This document shows, piece by piece, positions 1 through 6,633 of a stretch of 6,875 nt of DNA. The first letter of the stretch is position 1; every line of letters begins with the position of its first letter. Position numbers and translations under genes: made by a program. The notes beneath the pieces were generated by a model, which was not told the origin of the DNA, did not search any database, and saw nothing but the letters and a program-made list of their open reading frames with translations. The stretch is from Micrococcaceae bacterium UBA6021 (lineage in GTDB: Bacteria; Actinomycetota; Actinomycetes; Actinomycetales; Micrococcaceae), in contig DIZT01000130.1 of NCBI GenBank assembly GCA_002427975.1, forward strand, positions 16,583-23,457, given 5' to 3'.

Positions 1-28
1 CGCCGCTCCCCCTCGGTGGGGAACGGCG
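1..28 (-). terminator. Probable terminator hairpin downstream of glgA
   Basis: An inverted repeat pairs bases 1-5 with 24-28 and 7-11 with 18-22, with one mismatch (6/23) and a 6-base loop. It lies 37-64 bases beyond the glgA stop codon, where a terminator is expected. The bases that would form the U tract for the minus-strand transcript fall outside the window, so rho-independence cannot be judged. On the plus strand it is followed by only a loosely T-rich stretch (about 38-46), so it could instead end an unseen plus-strand gene, or serve both strands. The rest of 29-64 shows nothing recognisable. Confidence 0.5.
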
Positions 29-64
29 CCGTCGTGCGTTGTTTGGTCAGTTATCGACTGTCCG

Positions 65-1270
65 TCAGGAAAGCACCGAGCGGTAGACCTCAAGGGTGGT
101 CTCGGTGATGGACTCCCAGGAGAAGTGCTCCTCCGCGCGGCGGCGGCCCGCCTGGCCCATGGCACGTGCCCGTTCGGGATCGGACACCACCTCAGTCAGG
201 GCGGCAGCGAATTCAGTCACGAACTTCTCCGGATCAAGCGGAGTGCCGGTGCCGTCTGTGACCTGTTCCAGGTCCACCAACAGGCCGGTTTCGCCGTGCT
301 GGACCACCTCAGGAATACCGCCCGTAGCGCTGGCCACCACGGCAGCACCGCAGGCCATCGCCTCGAGGTTGACGATGCCCAGCGGTTCATAGATGGACGG
401 GCAGGCAAACGCTGTGGCGTGGCTGAGGACCTGGATGAGTTCGTTGCGCGGCAGCATCCGTTCAATCAGGACGACGCCAGTCCGCTGGCTCTGCAGCTCC
501 TCGATCAGGCGGGCAGTCTCCGCCGCGAGTTCGGGAGTATCCGCCGCCCCAAGGCACAGGACCAGCTGCACATCTGCCGGAAGCTTCGCAGCTGCACGCA
601 GCAGGTACGGCACACCCTTCTGCCGCGTGTTGCGCCCGACAAAAACCACACTGGGCTTATCCGGATCAATACCCAGGGCGCGGACGGCGTCGTCGTTTTC
701 GTCGCGCTGCCACCGTTCGACGTCAATGCCGTTGTGGACCACTCTGACCTTGGCAGGGTCGACGTCCGGGTAGCTGCGGAGGATGTCCTGGCGCATGCCT
801 TCCGAAACGGCGATGATCGCCGCTGCCGCCTCGTAGGCAGTTTTCTCAACCCAGGAGGACAACGCGTAGCCACCGCCGAGCTGTTCCGCCTTCCACGGCC
901 TCAAAGGTTCCAGGCTGTGGGCGCTCAATACGTGCGGGATGCCGTGCAGCAGGGACGCCAAATGGCCCGCCATATTGGCGTACCAGGTGTGCGAATGGAC
1001 CAGATCGGCGCCTGCCACGTCCGGCACGATGCGCAGATCCACCCCGAGTGTCTGGACGGCGGCGTTCGCCGAGCCCAGGTCTTCGGGAACGGAATAGGAA
1101 GTCACCCCGGCACCGTGGTAATCGGCGTCGCGGGGAGCACCGAAGGCACGAACCTGCAGGTCAACATGCTTACTAAGCACCCTGCTCAATTCGGCCACGT
1201 GGACTCCGGCACCTCCGTAGATCTCGGGCGGGAACTCTTTAGTCACAATGTCTATTCGCACGTTACCCAA
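65..1270 (-). CDS. glgA: Glycogen synthase, Corynebacterium-type GlgA / GlgM-like GT4 glycosyltransferase
   Basis: A 401-residue cytoplasmic retaining glycosyltransferase that transfers glucose from ADP-glucose. The N-terminal loop KEFPP...GGAG (residues 11-22) is the acceptor/donor glycine loop of glycogen synthases. The C-terminal Rossmann half has VGRNTRQKG (211-219) with R213 and K218 as the expected donor-phosphate contacts, and the EX7E pair E295/E303 in EPLGIVNLE, followed by a GGIPEVV loop. There is no signal peptide or membrane segment. The length matches the actinobacterial type (about 390-400), shorter than E. coli GlgA. In mycobacteria the equivalent gene, also divergent from glgC, is GlgM, which makes maltose-1-phosphate from ADP-glucose and glucose-1-phosphate; sequence alone does not separate the two activities. 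The start chosen is TTG at 1270, because a GGAAGGA Shine-Dalgarno sits 5 bases before it. A GTG at 1261 (protein starting [10 protein letters not shown], the usual family N-terminus) is the alternative, but its spacing from that site would be 14 bases. Confidence 0.93.
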   Translation of the reverse strand: MGNVRIDIVTKEFPPEIYGGAGVHVAELSRVLSKHVDLQVRAFGAPRDADYHGAGVTSYSVPEDLGSANAAVQTLGVDLRIVPDVAGADLVHSHTWYANMAGHLASLLHGIPHVLSAHSLEPLRPWKAEQLGGGYALSSWVEKTAYEAAAAIIAVSEGMRQDILRSYPDVDPAKVRVVHNGIDVERWQRDENDDAVRALGIDPDKPSVVFVGRNTRQKGVPYLLRAAAKLPADVQLVLCLGAADTPELAAETARLIEELQSQRTGVVLIERMLPRNELIQVLSHATAFACPSIYEPLGIVNLEAMACGAAVVASATGGIPEVVQHGETGLLVDLEQVTDGTGTPLDPEKFVTEFAAALTEVVSDPERARAMGQAGRRRAEEHFSWESITETTLEVYRSVLS

Positions 1271-1275
1271 GGTAG

Positions 1276-1282
1276 TCCTTCC
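1276..1282 (-). promoter_or_regulatory. Ribosome binding site deciding the glgA TTG start
   Basis: Read on the minus strand, GGAAGGA is followed by CTACC and then TTG. The 5-base spacing suits the TTG and is too far (14 bases) from the in-frame GTG three codons later, so it favours the TTG as start. Confidence 0.6.
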
Positions 1283-1295
1283 GCACTATCTGTTC

Positions 1296-1301
1296 TAGTG
1301 T
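1296..1301 (+). promoter_or_regulatory. Possible -10 box for glgC
   Basis: TAGTGT fits the actinobacterial TAnnnT -10 pattern and would place the transcript start near 1308, leaving a leader of about 55 bases before the glgC ATG. No convincing -35 hexamer is seen at the right spacing, which is common in this group. For glgA I could not pick a credible -10 in the same gap. Confidence 0.35.
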
Positions 1302-1306
1302 GAAGG

Positions 1307-1325
1307 AGTCCGGGCATGCCGGACT
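1307..1325. promoter_or_regulatory. Inverted repeat in the glgA-glgC divergent intergenic region
   Basis: AGTCCGG and CCGGACT form perfect 7-bp arms around a 5-base centre. The dyad sits midway between the two divergent genes, at or just after the proposed glgC transcript start. It could be an operator for a dimeric regulator shared by glgA and glgC, or a hairpin at the 5' end of the glgC leader. It is not followed by a T tract, so a terminator is unlikely. It does not match a CRP/GlxR-type TGTGA-N6-TCACA site. Confidence 0.45.
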
Positions 1326-1350
1326 GTTTGGGGAGTTACGAAGGCGTACA

Positions 1351-1354
1351 GGAG
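1351..1354 (+). promoter_or_regulatory. Ribosome binding site deciding the glgC start
   Basis: GGAG lies 8 bases before the ATG at 1363. It supports that start over an in-frame ATG at 1300, which would add 21 residues unlike the family. Confidence 0.65.
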
Positions 1355-1362
1355 CTACTACC

Positions 1363-2763
1363 ATGCCGTTGAACAAAAGAGTCCTGGCCATTGTCCTTGC
1401 AGGCGGCGAGGGAAACCGGCTAATGCCACTGACGGCAGACCGGGCGAAACCTGCTGTGCCTTTTGCCGGCAGTTACCGGCTGATCGACTTTGCGCTGTCC
1501 AACCTGGTGAATTCGCGCTACTTGCAGATCGTGGTCCTGACCCAGTACAAGTCCCACAGCCTTGACCGCCATATTTCCGAGACCTGGCGGATGTCCACGC
1601 AGCTGGGCAACTATGTGGCGTCCGTACCGGCGCAGCAGCGCGTCGGCAAGAGCTGGTTCCTCGGCAGCGCCAACGCCATCTACCAGTCCCTGAACCTGAT
1701 CCATGACGCCAACCCCGACATCGTAGTTGTGGTTGGTGCGGACCACGTGTACCGCATGGACTTCGCCCAGATGGTGGAGCAGCACGTTCTCAGCGGCGCC
1801 AAGGCAACTGTGGCCGCCGTGCGCCAACCGTTGAACATGGCCAACCAGTTCGGTGTGATCGAGGTGGACCAGGAGGACCCGCAGAAGATCGCCGCATTTG
1901 TGGAGAAGCCCGCCACAACTCCTGGCCTGGCCGCTGATCCCACCCAGTTCCTGGCCTCCATGGGCAACTACGTTTTCGATGCCGACGCGTTGGTGGATGC
2001 CCTCCACGTCGACGCCGAACGGCTCGATACCAAGCACGACATGGGCGGGGACATCATCCCCTACTTCGTCGGCCAGGGTGAGGCTGGAGTCTACGACTTC
2101 ACCCTCAATGACATCCCCGGCTCGACGGAACGCGACCGGACGTACTGGCGCGACGTCGGCACCATCGATTCGTTCTACGACGCCCACATTGACCTCATCT
2201 CCCCGCTGCCTGTGTTCAACCTCTACAACTCTGAATGGCCCATCTACACACGCCAGAGCATCTCCCCGCCGGCAAAGTTCGTCCGCGGGGAAAATGACAC
2301 CGTGGGTACCGCACTGGACTCCATTGTGTCCAGCGGCGTGGTCATCTCCGGCGGCGTAGTGGAGGGATCCGTCCTGTCCAACGACGTCTTTGTGGGTAAT
2401 GGCAGCAGGGTTATCGACTCCGTACTGATGGACAAGGTGAACATCGGCGAAGGTGCAGTGGTCAACCGGGCCATCCTGGACAAGAACGTGAAGGTACCGG
2501 CCGGCGCCGCGATCGGCCTTGATCACGAACTGGACCGGGCCCGCGGCTTCAAGGTGACCGAGTCCGGGATCACGGTGCTCGCCAAGGGCCAGCTGGTGCC
2601 CGAGCCCGGTGAAGAGGAACTGGCACTCTCGGCCAGGAACCTCCACCAGGTGCCCGACGCCGTCAAGGCAGCCACGGCCAACTATCCCGAAATCCGCGAA
2701 TCTGTGGAACAGGTTGCTGCGGTGCACGCGGAGACGGCGGCGCAGGGCGGCGGACGCTCCTAA
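1363..2763 (+). CDS. glgC: Glucose-1-phosphate adenylyltransferase (ADP-glucose pyrophosphorylase)
   Basis: A 466-residue cytoplasmic enzyme that makes ADP-glucose and pyrophosphate from ATP and glucose-1-phosphate, the committed step of bacterial glycogen synthesis. The nucleotidyltransferase domain shows [13 protein letters not shown] (residues 12-24), RAKPAVPF (27-34), the metal/catalytic GADHVY (125-130), FVEKP with glucose-1-phosphate-binding K182, and YWRDVGT (261-267). Residues about 300-400 carry the left-handed beta-helix of hexapeptide-like repeats that houses oligomer and allosteric contacts. The ATG at 1363 has GGAG 8 bases upstream and puts the first strand ([10 protein letters not shown]) at the usual distance from the N-terminus. 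The conserved core ends near residue 412; a charged, alanine-rich tail of about 54 residues follows, longer than I expect for GlgC of about 405 residues. The gene is transcribed away from glgA, which uses its product. Confidence 0.97.
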   Translation: MPLNKRVLAIVLAGGEGNRLMPLTADRAKPAVPFAGSYRLIDFALSNLVNSRYLQIVVLTQYKSHSLDRHISETWRMSTQLGNYVASVPAQQRVGKSWFLGSANAIYQSLNLIHDANPDIVVVVGADHVYRMDFAQMVEQHVLSGAKATVAAVRQPLNMANQFGVIEVDQEDPQKIAAFVEKPATTPGLAADPTQFLASMGNYVFDADALVDALHVDAERLDTKHDMGGDIIPYFVGQGEAGVYDFTLNDIPGSTERDRTYWRDVGTIDSFYDAHIDLISPLPVFNLYNSEWPIYTRQSISPPAKFVRGENDTVGTALDSIVSSGVVISGGVVEGSVLSNDVFVGNGSRVIDSVLMDKVNIGEGAVVNRAILDKNVKVPAGAAIGLDHELDRARGFKVTESGITVLAKGQLVPEPGEEELALSARNLHQVPDAVKAATANYPEIRESVEQVAAVHAETAAQGGGRS

Positions 2764-2777
2764 GCGAAGCGCACGCA

Positions 2778-2817
2778 GGCCTGACCGGGCAGCGGACCGC
2801 CGCAGCACGGTCAGGCC
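2778..2817 (+). terminator. Long perfect hairpin after glgC
   Basis: GGCCTGACCG (2778-2787) and CGGTCAGGCC (2808-2817) are exact reverse complements, giving a 10-bp GC-rich stem with a 20-base loop that holds a smaller GCGG/CCGC pairing. It starts 14 bases after the glgC stop and ends 30 bases before the next ATG. No run of T follows (GGATCTTCCCC), so it is either an actinobacterial-style terminator without a U tract or a 3'-end stabilising structure. Confidence 0.5.
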
Positions 2818-2834
2818 GGATCTTCCCCAGGCTG

Positions 2835-2840
2835 TAAAAT
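2835..2840 (+). promoter_or_regulatory. -10 box placing a leaderless start for the SDR gene
   Basis: TAAAAT is a good -10 hexamer and ends 7 bases before the ATG at 2848, so transcription would begin at or next to that ATG. A second -10-like hexamer, TACAAT, lies at 2844-2849 and overlaps the ATG itself. No clear -35 is present; the bases about 17 upstream fall in the right arm of the glgC hairpin. Confidence 0.5.
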
Positions 2841-2847
2841 GGGTACA

Positions 2848-4299
2848 ATGAGCTCCCCCGATCTGACGCCTGAGGAAATCCAGGCCTGCCTCAAGGTTTT
2901 GAATACCATCCACGTCTACGACGAGGAACACCCGGACTACGTCTCGGTCCGCCGCGCCACCGGGAAGATGTTCAAGGCCGTGAAGCGCCACCGCCGCGTA
3001 ACGAAGCGGGACCTGATCTCAGAAGCCGACCGTGCAGTCATCGCACAGACGGCCACGGCAGCACCGGACCGGATCGATGACGAAACCCGCGGTAACAAGC
3101 TGGAGACCTCGGCGACAGGCGAGGTGGCCGGGCACCTGATCCGTTCCCGCCCCTGCTACATCTGCAAGCAGCACTACACCCAGGTGGACGCTTTTTACCA
3201 TCAACTCTGCCCGGAATGTGCCGCGTTCAGCCACAGCAAGCGGGATGCCCGCACCGACCTCACGGGCCGGCGTGCGCTGCTCACCGGCGGGCGCGCCAAA
3301 ATCGGCATGTACATCGCCCTGCGCCTGCTCCGCGACGGTGCCCACACCACCATCACCACCAGGTTCCCCAAGGACGCCGCACGCCGTTTCGCGGCCATGG
3401 AGGACAGCGGCGACTGGCTGCACCGGCTCCGGATTGTCGGCATAGACCTGCGCGACCCGTCGCAGGTGATGGCCCTGACGGATTCGCTCAACGCTGCGGG
3501 CCCCCTGGACATCATCATCAACAACGCCGCCCAGACCGTGCGCCGTTCCGGTAACGCGTACAAGCCCCTGGTGGACGCCGAGGATGAGCCGCTGCCCGCC
3601 GCGCTGGAGCCGGCCAACGGCGGACCCGAACTGGTCACGTTCGGCCACGCCCACGACAAACACCCCCTCGCCCTGGCGAGCACTGTCACCGAGCACCCGG
3701 TGCTGGCCGGCGACGTGATTACCTCGCTGGCGCTCTCCACGGGTTCGGCTTCGCTGGAACGTATCGCCTCCGGCACTGCCATCGACGCCGGCGGGCTGGT
3801 CCCGGATCAGGCCGCCATCAACAGCTGGACCCAGGTGGTGGACGAGGTGGACCCGCTGGAGATGCTGGAAGTACAGCTCTGTAACGTCACAGCCCCGTTC
3901 CTGCTGGTCAGCCGGCTCCGGGACGCCATGAAACGCTCCACGGCGCACCGGAAGTACATCGTGAACGTCTCCGCTATGGAAGGACAGTTCTCGCGCGCGT
4001 ACAAAGGCCCCGGGCATCCGCACACCAACATGGCCAAGGCCGCGCTGAACATGATGACGCGGACCAGCGCCCAGGAAATGCTGGACGCCGACGGGATCCT
4101 CATGACCGCGGTGGACACCGGCTGGATCACGGACGAACGCCCGCACTTTACCAAGGTCCGGCTCATGGAAGAAGGCTTCCACGCGCCCCTGGACCTGGTG
4201 GACGGTGCCGCCCGCGTCTACGATCCGATCGTTATGGGCGAACAGGGCGAGGACCAGTATGGCGTCTTCCTCAAGGACTACAGGCCGAGCCCATGGTAA
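2848..4299 (+). CDS. Long, atypical short-chain dehydrogenase-like protein with N-terminal Cys4 module
   Basis: A 483-residue protein with an NAD(P)-binding Rossmann core of the SDR type; substrate unknown. Residues 1-135 precede the core and include CYIC...CPEC (C103, C106, C121, C124), which looks like a zinc ribbon. The core begins near L138, with the dinucleotide loop TGGRAKIG (146-153) and NNAA (225-228). Helix asparagine N346 (CNVTAPF) and catalytic-type S375 (NVSAMEG) keep classical spacing, and K397 is present. The tyrosine expected four residues before K397 is T393, so the classical YxxxK is TxxxK. Between NNAA and N346 there are about 120 residues against about 25 in classical SDRs, an insertion of roughly 95. 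The ATG at 2848 is chosen because TAAAAT ends 7 bases upstream (leaderless); the ATG at 2839 would add three residues and has only a weak CAGG upstream. It could be a divergent reductase, or a cofactor-binding protein without classical chemistry. It follows glgC, but the hairpin and own promoter argue against an operon. Confidence 0.85.
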   Translation: MSSPDLTPEEIQACLKVLNTIHVYDEEHPDYVSVRRATGKMFKAVKRHRRVTKRDLISEADRAVIAQTATAAPDRIDDETRGNKLETSATGEVAGHLIRSRPCYICKQHYTQVDAFYHQLCPECAAFSHSKRDARTDLTGRRALLTGGRAKIGMYIALRLLRDGAHTTITTRFPKDAARRFAAMEDSGDWLHRLRIVGIDLRDPSQVMALTDSLNAAGPLDIIINNAAQTVRRSGNAYKPLVDAEDEPLPAALEPANGGPELVTFGHAHDKHPLALASTVTEHPVLAGDVITSLALSTGSASLERIASGTAIDAGGLVPDQAAINSWTQVVDEVDPLEMLEVQLCNVTAPFLLVSRLRDAMKRSTAHRKYIVNVSAMEGQFSRAYKGPGHPHTNMAKAALNMMTRTSAQEMLDADGILMTAVDTGWITDERPHFTKVRLMEEGFHAPLDLVDGAARVYDPIVMGEQGEDQYGVFLKDYRPSPW

Positions 4300-4331
4300 G
4301 GCAAACACTGTCCTCGCCGGGGTGTTCGGCG

Positions 4332-4337
4332 TAGGCT
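4332..4337 (+). promoter_or_regulatory. -10 box placing a leaderless start for the PPOX-like gene
   Basis: TAGGCT, a common actinobacterial -10 form, ends 6 bases before the ATG at 4344, and no Shine-Dalgarno is visible. A weak -35-like CTGTCC lies at 4308-4313, 18 bases upstream. AACAC (4304-4308) and GTGTT (4322-4326) form a small dyad across the -35 and spacer, which may be chance. Confidence 0.5.
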
Positions 4338-4343
4338 CGCGGC

Positions 4344-4841
4344 ATGAGCAGAGAGCCAACGTCCAGCGAGTCAACGTCCAGTAGTCCAACGTCCCAGGTT
4401 CAGAACCTGGAAAACCATGAATGCTGGGCCCTGTTAAGGACAGTGTCCGTCGGCAGGCTTGCCGTCCTGGCCGACGGCCAACCGGACATCTTCCCCATCA
4501 ACTACACCGTGGACGGCGGAACACTGGTGTTCCGCACCGGCCAAGGAACCAAATTGGCAGGCGCGACCGGCGATGCCCACGTGGCCCTCGAAGCCGACGG
4601 CGTTGACGCCTCCACAGGGCTGGCCTGGAGCGTCGTGGTGAAGGGCGCCGCGGCGGCGGTCAAGGGAACCGAGCAGATCCTGGACACCGCAGCCCTCTAC
4701 CTGTTCCCGTGGCAGGCCGGCAGGAAAGACACTTTCGTCCGCATTACGCCCGGAACCATCACGGGACGGCGCTTCAAGGTCACCACGCCCATGACCTGGT
4801 GGACCCAGCTCAGCGGGGCTGCCAAGGCAGCACCCGAGTAG
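4344..4841 (+). CDS. Pyridoxamine 5'-phosphate oxidase family (split-barrel flavin/F420-binding) protein
   Basis: A 165-residue protein with a single split-barrel fold of the Pyridox_ox_2 type. After a low-complexity N-terminus (1-20) the domain opens with LENHECWALL (22-31) and VGRLAV (36-41), then FPINY (50-54), a beta turn VDGG, and VFRTGQGTKL (62-71), which is the phosphate-binding end of the cofactor site. The C-terminal WW (TPMTWWTQ) is typical of the actinobacterial members. Relatives bind FMN, F420 or haem, and many are of unknown function; the name does not imply vitamin B6 synthesis. Residues 5-19 are three five-residue repeats (PTSSE, STSSS, PTSQV) coming from a 15-bp tandem repeat. 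No internal ATG or good alternative start precedes the domain, and the leaderless -10 box supports 4344. It lies 44 bases after the SDR gene and is convergent with the transglutaminase gene, 17 bases apart. Confidence 0.85.
   Translation: MSREPTSSESTSSSPTSQVQNLENHECWALLRTVSVGRLAVLADGQPDIFPINYTVDGGTLVFRTGQGTKLAGATGDAHVALEADGVDASTGLAWSVVVKGAAAAVKGTEQILDTAALYLFPWQAGRKDTFVRITPGTITGRRFKVTTPMTWWTQLSGAAKAAPE
4356..4400 (+). repeat. Three 15-bp tandem repeats at the 5' end of the PPOX-like gene
   Basis: Units 4356-4370, 4371-4385 and 4386-4400 share YCAACGTCC and then diverge slightly. The period is five codons, so copy-number change would keep the frame. The encoded peptide is Ser/Thr/Pro-rich and precedes the folded domain. 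Confidence 0.8.
4815..4835. terminator. Possible hairpin between the convergent PPOX and transglutaminase genes
   Basis: GGG-GCTGC, loop CAAG, GCAGC-A-CCC: an 8-bp stem with one bulged A and a 4-base loop. It overlaps the last codons of the PPOX-like gene and lies 24-44 bases beyond the transglutaminase stop. No T tract follows on either strand. It is the only structure seen near this convergent junction; the 17-base gap itself (4842-4858) is featureless. Confidence 0.3.
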
Positions 4842-4858
4842 ACCCCGGAGTCTCTGCC

Positions 4859-5710
4859 TTACGCGAGCCGCGTGATCTCCACGCTGACGCTCAGCGCCGA
4901 TCCGCCGCCGCCGGACAGGATGCCTTTCAGTGGCGGAACGTCCCGGTAGTCCCGTCCCCTGGCCACGGTGACGTGGTAATCCCCCGCTGGCTTGTGGTTC
5001 GTGGGATCCCAGCTGCGCCAGGCCCCGTCCCAGAACTCCAGCCACGCATGCGACTGGCCGGCGACTGTCTCGCCGATGCCCGCCGTCGACCGCGGGTGCA
5101 GGTAACCGGACACGTAGCGTGCGGGAATGCCGCAGCTGCGCAGCGCGCCGATGGCGAGGTGCGCGAGGTCCTGGCAGACGCCCTGCCGCTGGCCCCAGGC
5201 TTCCTCCGCGTTGGTGGTGACCGCGGTGGAGCCGGACACGTAGGTCATCTCGCCGCGCATCCATTCGAAGATGGCCATCGCGGCCTCGTGCGGGTTTTTG
5301 CCTTCGACCACGCCTGGAATGATGCGCAGGACTTCGTCGCCCGGACCGCTCAGCTGTGACTGCGGGAGCCAGTCGCTGAACGTGTTCAGCGTTTCCGCCG
5401 ATGCCAGGACGTCCCAGCCGGCGATGTCGGCGTCCGCGGGTATCTTTTCAGCGCGGTGCACTTCGACGGTGATATTGGAAACGACCTCGAGGTGGTCGTG
5501 CGGCATCTGCATGTCGAAGGCGGTCACCCGCGTGCCCCAGTAGTCCCGGTAGTTGCTCACCGCCGCCTGCGACGGCGAGACCTTGAGCACGGATTCGAGG
5601 ACCACCTGCTGGGGATCGGTCAGGGGCGTCATGCGGGCCTCGTTGTAGGACAGCGTGACGCGCTTGTTGTATTTGTAGGCCGTGGTGTGGATGATGCTCA
5701 GCCGGGTCAT
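4859..5710 (-). CDS. Transglutaminase-like cysteine protease-fold protein of the alpha-E/ATP-grasp cluster
   Basis: A 283-residue protein with an N-terminal beta domain (about 1-105, beginning TRLSIIHTTAYKY), typical of bacterial transglutaminase N-terminal regions, and a C-terminal transglutaminase/papain-like core. The triad is intact: C179 in GVCQDLAHL, H221 in QSHAWLEF and D235 in WDPTNH. No signal peptide is seen, so it should act in the cytoplasm. Bacterial members of this group are usually thought to be peptidases or amide-bond transferases, not protein crosslinkers. Its ATG overlaps the stop of the alpha-E gene by four bases (ATGA), and GGGAG lies 7 bases upstream inside that gene, so the two are translationally coupled. 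Its partners are the alpha-E and circularly permuted ATP-grasp proteins. The substrate is unknown. Confidence 0.92.
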   Translation of the reverse strand: MTRLSIIHTTAYKYNKRVTLSYNEARMTPLTDPQQVVLESVLKVSPSQAAVSNYRDYWGTRVTAFDMQMPHDHLEVVSNITVEVHRAEKIPADADIAGWDVLASAETLNTFSDWLPQSQLSGPGDEVLRIIPGVVEGKNPHEAAMAIFEWMRGEMTYVSGSTAVTTNAEEAWGQRQGVCQDLAHLAIGALRSCGIPARYVSGYLHPRSTAGIGETVAGQSHAWLEFWDGAWRSWDPTNHKPAGDYHVTVARGRDYRDVPPLKGILSGGGGSALSVSVEITRLA

Positions 5711-6633
5711 GAAACTTCTCCCACCCAGGCCAGTTCGTCCGCCTGATTGAAGTATTTACGGGAAATGGCGTCCGAGGCCTGCGCAACGGCCTTCTGCACG
5801 CGTTCCATGTGCTCGGGCAGCTCGGACATCAGATCGTCCGTCCGGTGGAACTCGAGGAAGGTGCGGGCCTGGCCCACGATCCGGCGGGCATCGTTGATGA
5901 AGCCCACGCGCTGTGCCGAAGGGTCCAGCTTGGCGAGGCACTCATCGGCGTCCCTCAGGGCGTAGACGATGGAACGCGGAAACAACCTGTCAAGCAGGAG
6001 GAACTCGGCGGCGTGCTGGTCGCCGAACGCGGCCCGGCGGGTCCGCAGGAACGACTCATAGGCCCCTGCGCACCGCAGCATGTTGACCCAGGACATACCG
6101 GCGGAAAGGACGTCCCGGGTCGAGAGCATACGCGCGGTCATGTCGGCGCGCTCCAGGGAACGGCCCAGCACCAGGAACAGCCAGCTTTCATCGTGGCTGA
6201 CTGTGGTGTCGGCCAGGCCGCTGACCATGGCGGTCCGTTCCAGGGTCCAGTTGCAGAAGCGGTACGTCCCCACCACGTCCTTGCGGTGCTGGCTGAGCCC
6301 GTAGTACGTGGTGTTGAGGCTTTCCCAGAGGCCCGAGGAGACGGTCTCGCGGGCGCGCCGGGCGTTCTCACGTGCCGCGCCCAGTGACCCGGCGATGGAC
6401 GTTGCGCTGGTCTTGTCGTACGCCAGGGCGTGAAGGAGTTCGGGCAGGCCGAAGTCTTCGCTCTGCGGCCGGGCGCCCATCACTGCGAGCAGTTCCTGGG
6501 CCACCCTGCGGCGTTCGTCCATGGGGAGGTGGTTCAGGCGTTCCAGGTGCACGTCCAGGATGCGGGCGGTACCGTCGGCCCGCTCCACATAGCGTCCGAT
6601 CCAAAATAGGGACTCAGCAATACGGCTAAGCAT
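5707..6633 (-). CDS. Alpha-E domain-containing protein (DUF403 type)
   Basis: A 308-residue, predominantly alpha-helical, probably cytoplasmic protein of the alpha-E family, biochemical role unknown. It opens with the family signature LSRIAESLFWIGRYVERAD (residues 2-20) and has WESLN (103-107). The N-terminal motif R14-x-x-ERAD-x-TAR-x-L26 recurs as R158-x-x-ERAD-x-TAR-x-L170, each preceded by an ES...LF...GR stretch, which suggests two repeated halves. The start at 6633 is set by a perfect AGGAGGT 8 bases upstream. The family is nearly always encoded beside a circularly permuted ATP-grasp protein and a transglutaminase-like protein, as here. Comparative genomics predicts that the set makes or modifies a peptide; that remains inference. 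Expression probably depends on a promoter upstream of the ATP-grasp gene, outside the window, or on the 75-base gap before this gene. Confidence 0.93.
   Translation of the reverse strand: MLSRIAESLFWIGRYVERADGTARILDVHLERLNHLPMDERRRVAQELLAVMGARPQSEDFGLPELLHALAYDKTSATSIAGSLGAARENARRARETVSSGLWESLNTTYYGLSQHRKDVVGTYRFCNWTLERTAMVSGLADTTVSHDESWLFLVLGRSLERADMTARMLSTRDVLSAGMSWVNMLRCAGAYESFLRTRRAAFGDQHAAEFLLLDRLFPRSIVYALRDADECLAKLDPSAQRVGFINDARRIVGQARTFLEFHRTDDLMSELPEHMERVQKAVAQASDAISRKYFNQADELAWVGEVS

Noticed and set aside
125..1303. 392-codon plus-strand frame covering nearly all of glgA
   Set aside because: It is the antisense shadow of a well-conserved glycosyltransferase. Its composition is low-complexity Arg/Gln/His and no family is recognisable.
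1299..1314. Possible CRP/GlxR site (TGTGA half) in the glgA-glgC region
   Set aside because: Only one half-site is present; the expected TCACA after six bases is absent.
1300..1362. Upstream in-frame ATG that would extend GlgC by 21 residues
   Set aside because: The extension is unlike GlgC N-termini and would overlap the dyad and the proposed promoter. The ATG at 1363 has GGAG at 8 bases and gives the normal N-terminus.
1420..2991. 523-codon open frame on the minus strand opposite glgC
   Set aside because: It lies antisense to an unambiguous GlgC with full motifs. The translation is His/Val/Gly-rich with no recognisable domain, as expected for an opposite-strand frame in GC-rich DNA, and it has no ribosome binding site support.
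3019..4389. 456-codon minus-strand frame opposite the SDR gene
   Set aside because: The Rossmann motifs of the plus-strand frame are clear. The antisense translation has no motifs and is Val/Gly/His/Arg-rich, typical of a shadow.
4434..5264. 276-codon minus-strand frame across the PPOX and transglutaminase genes
   Set aside because: It overlaps two convincing genes in other frames and the protein is Arg/Gly-rich without domains.
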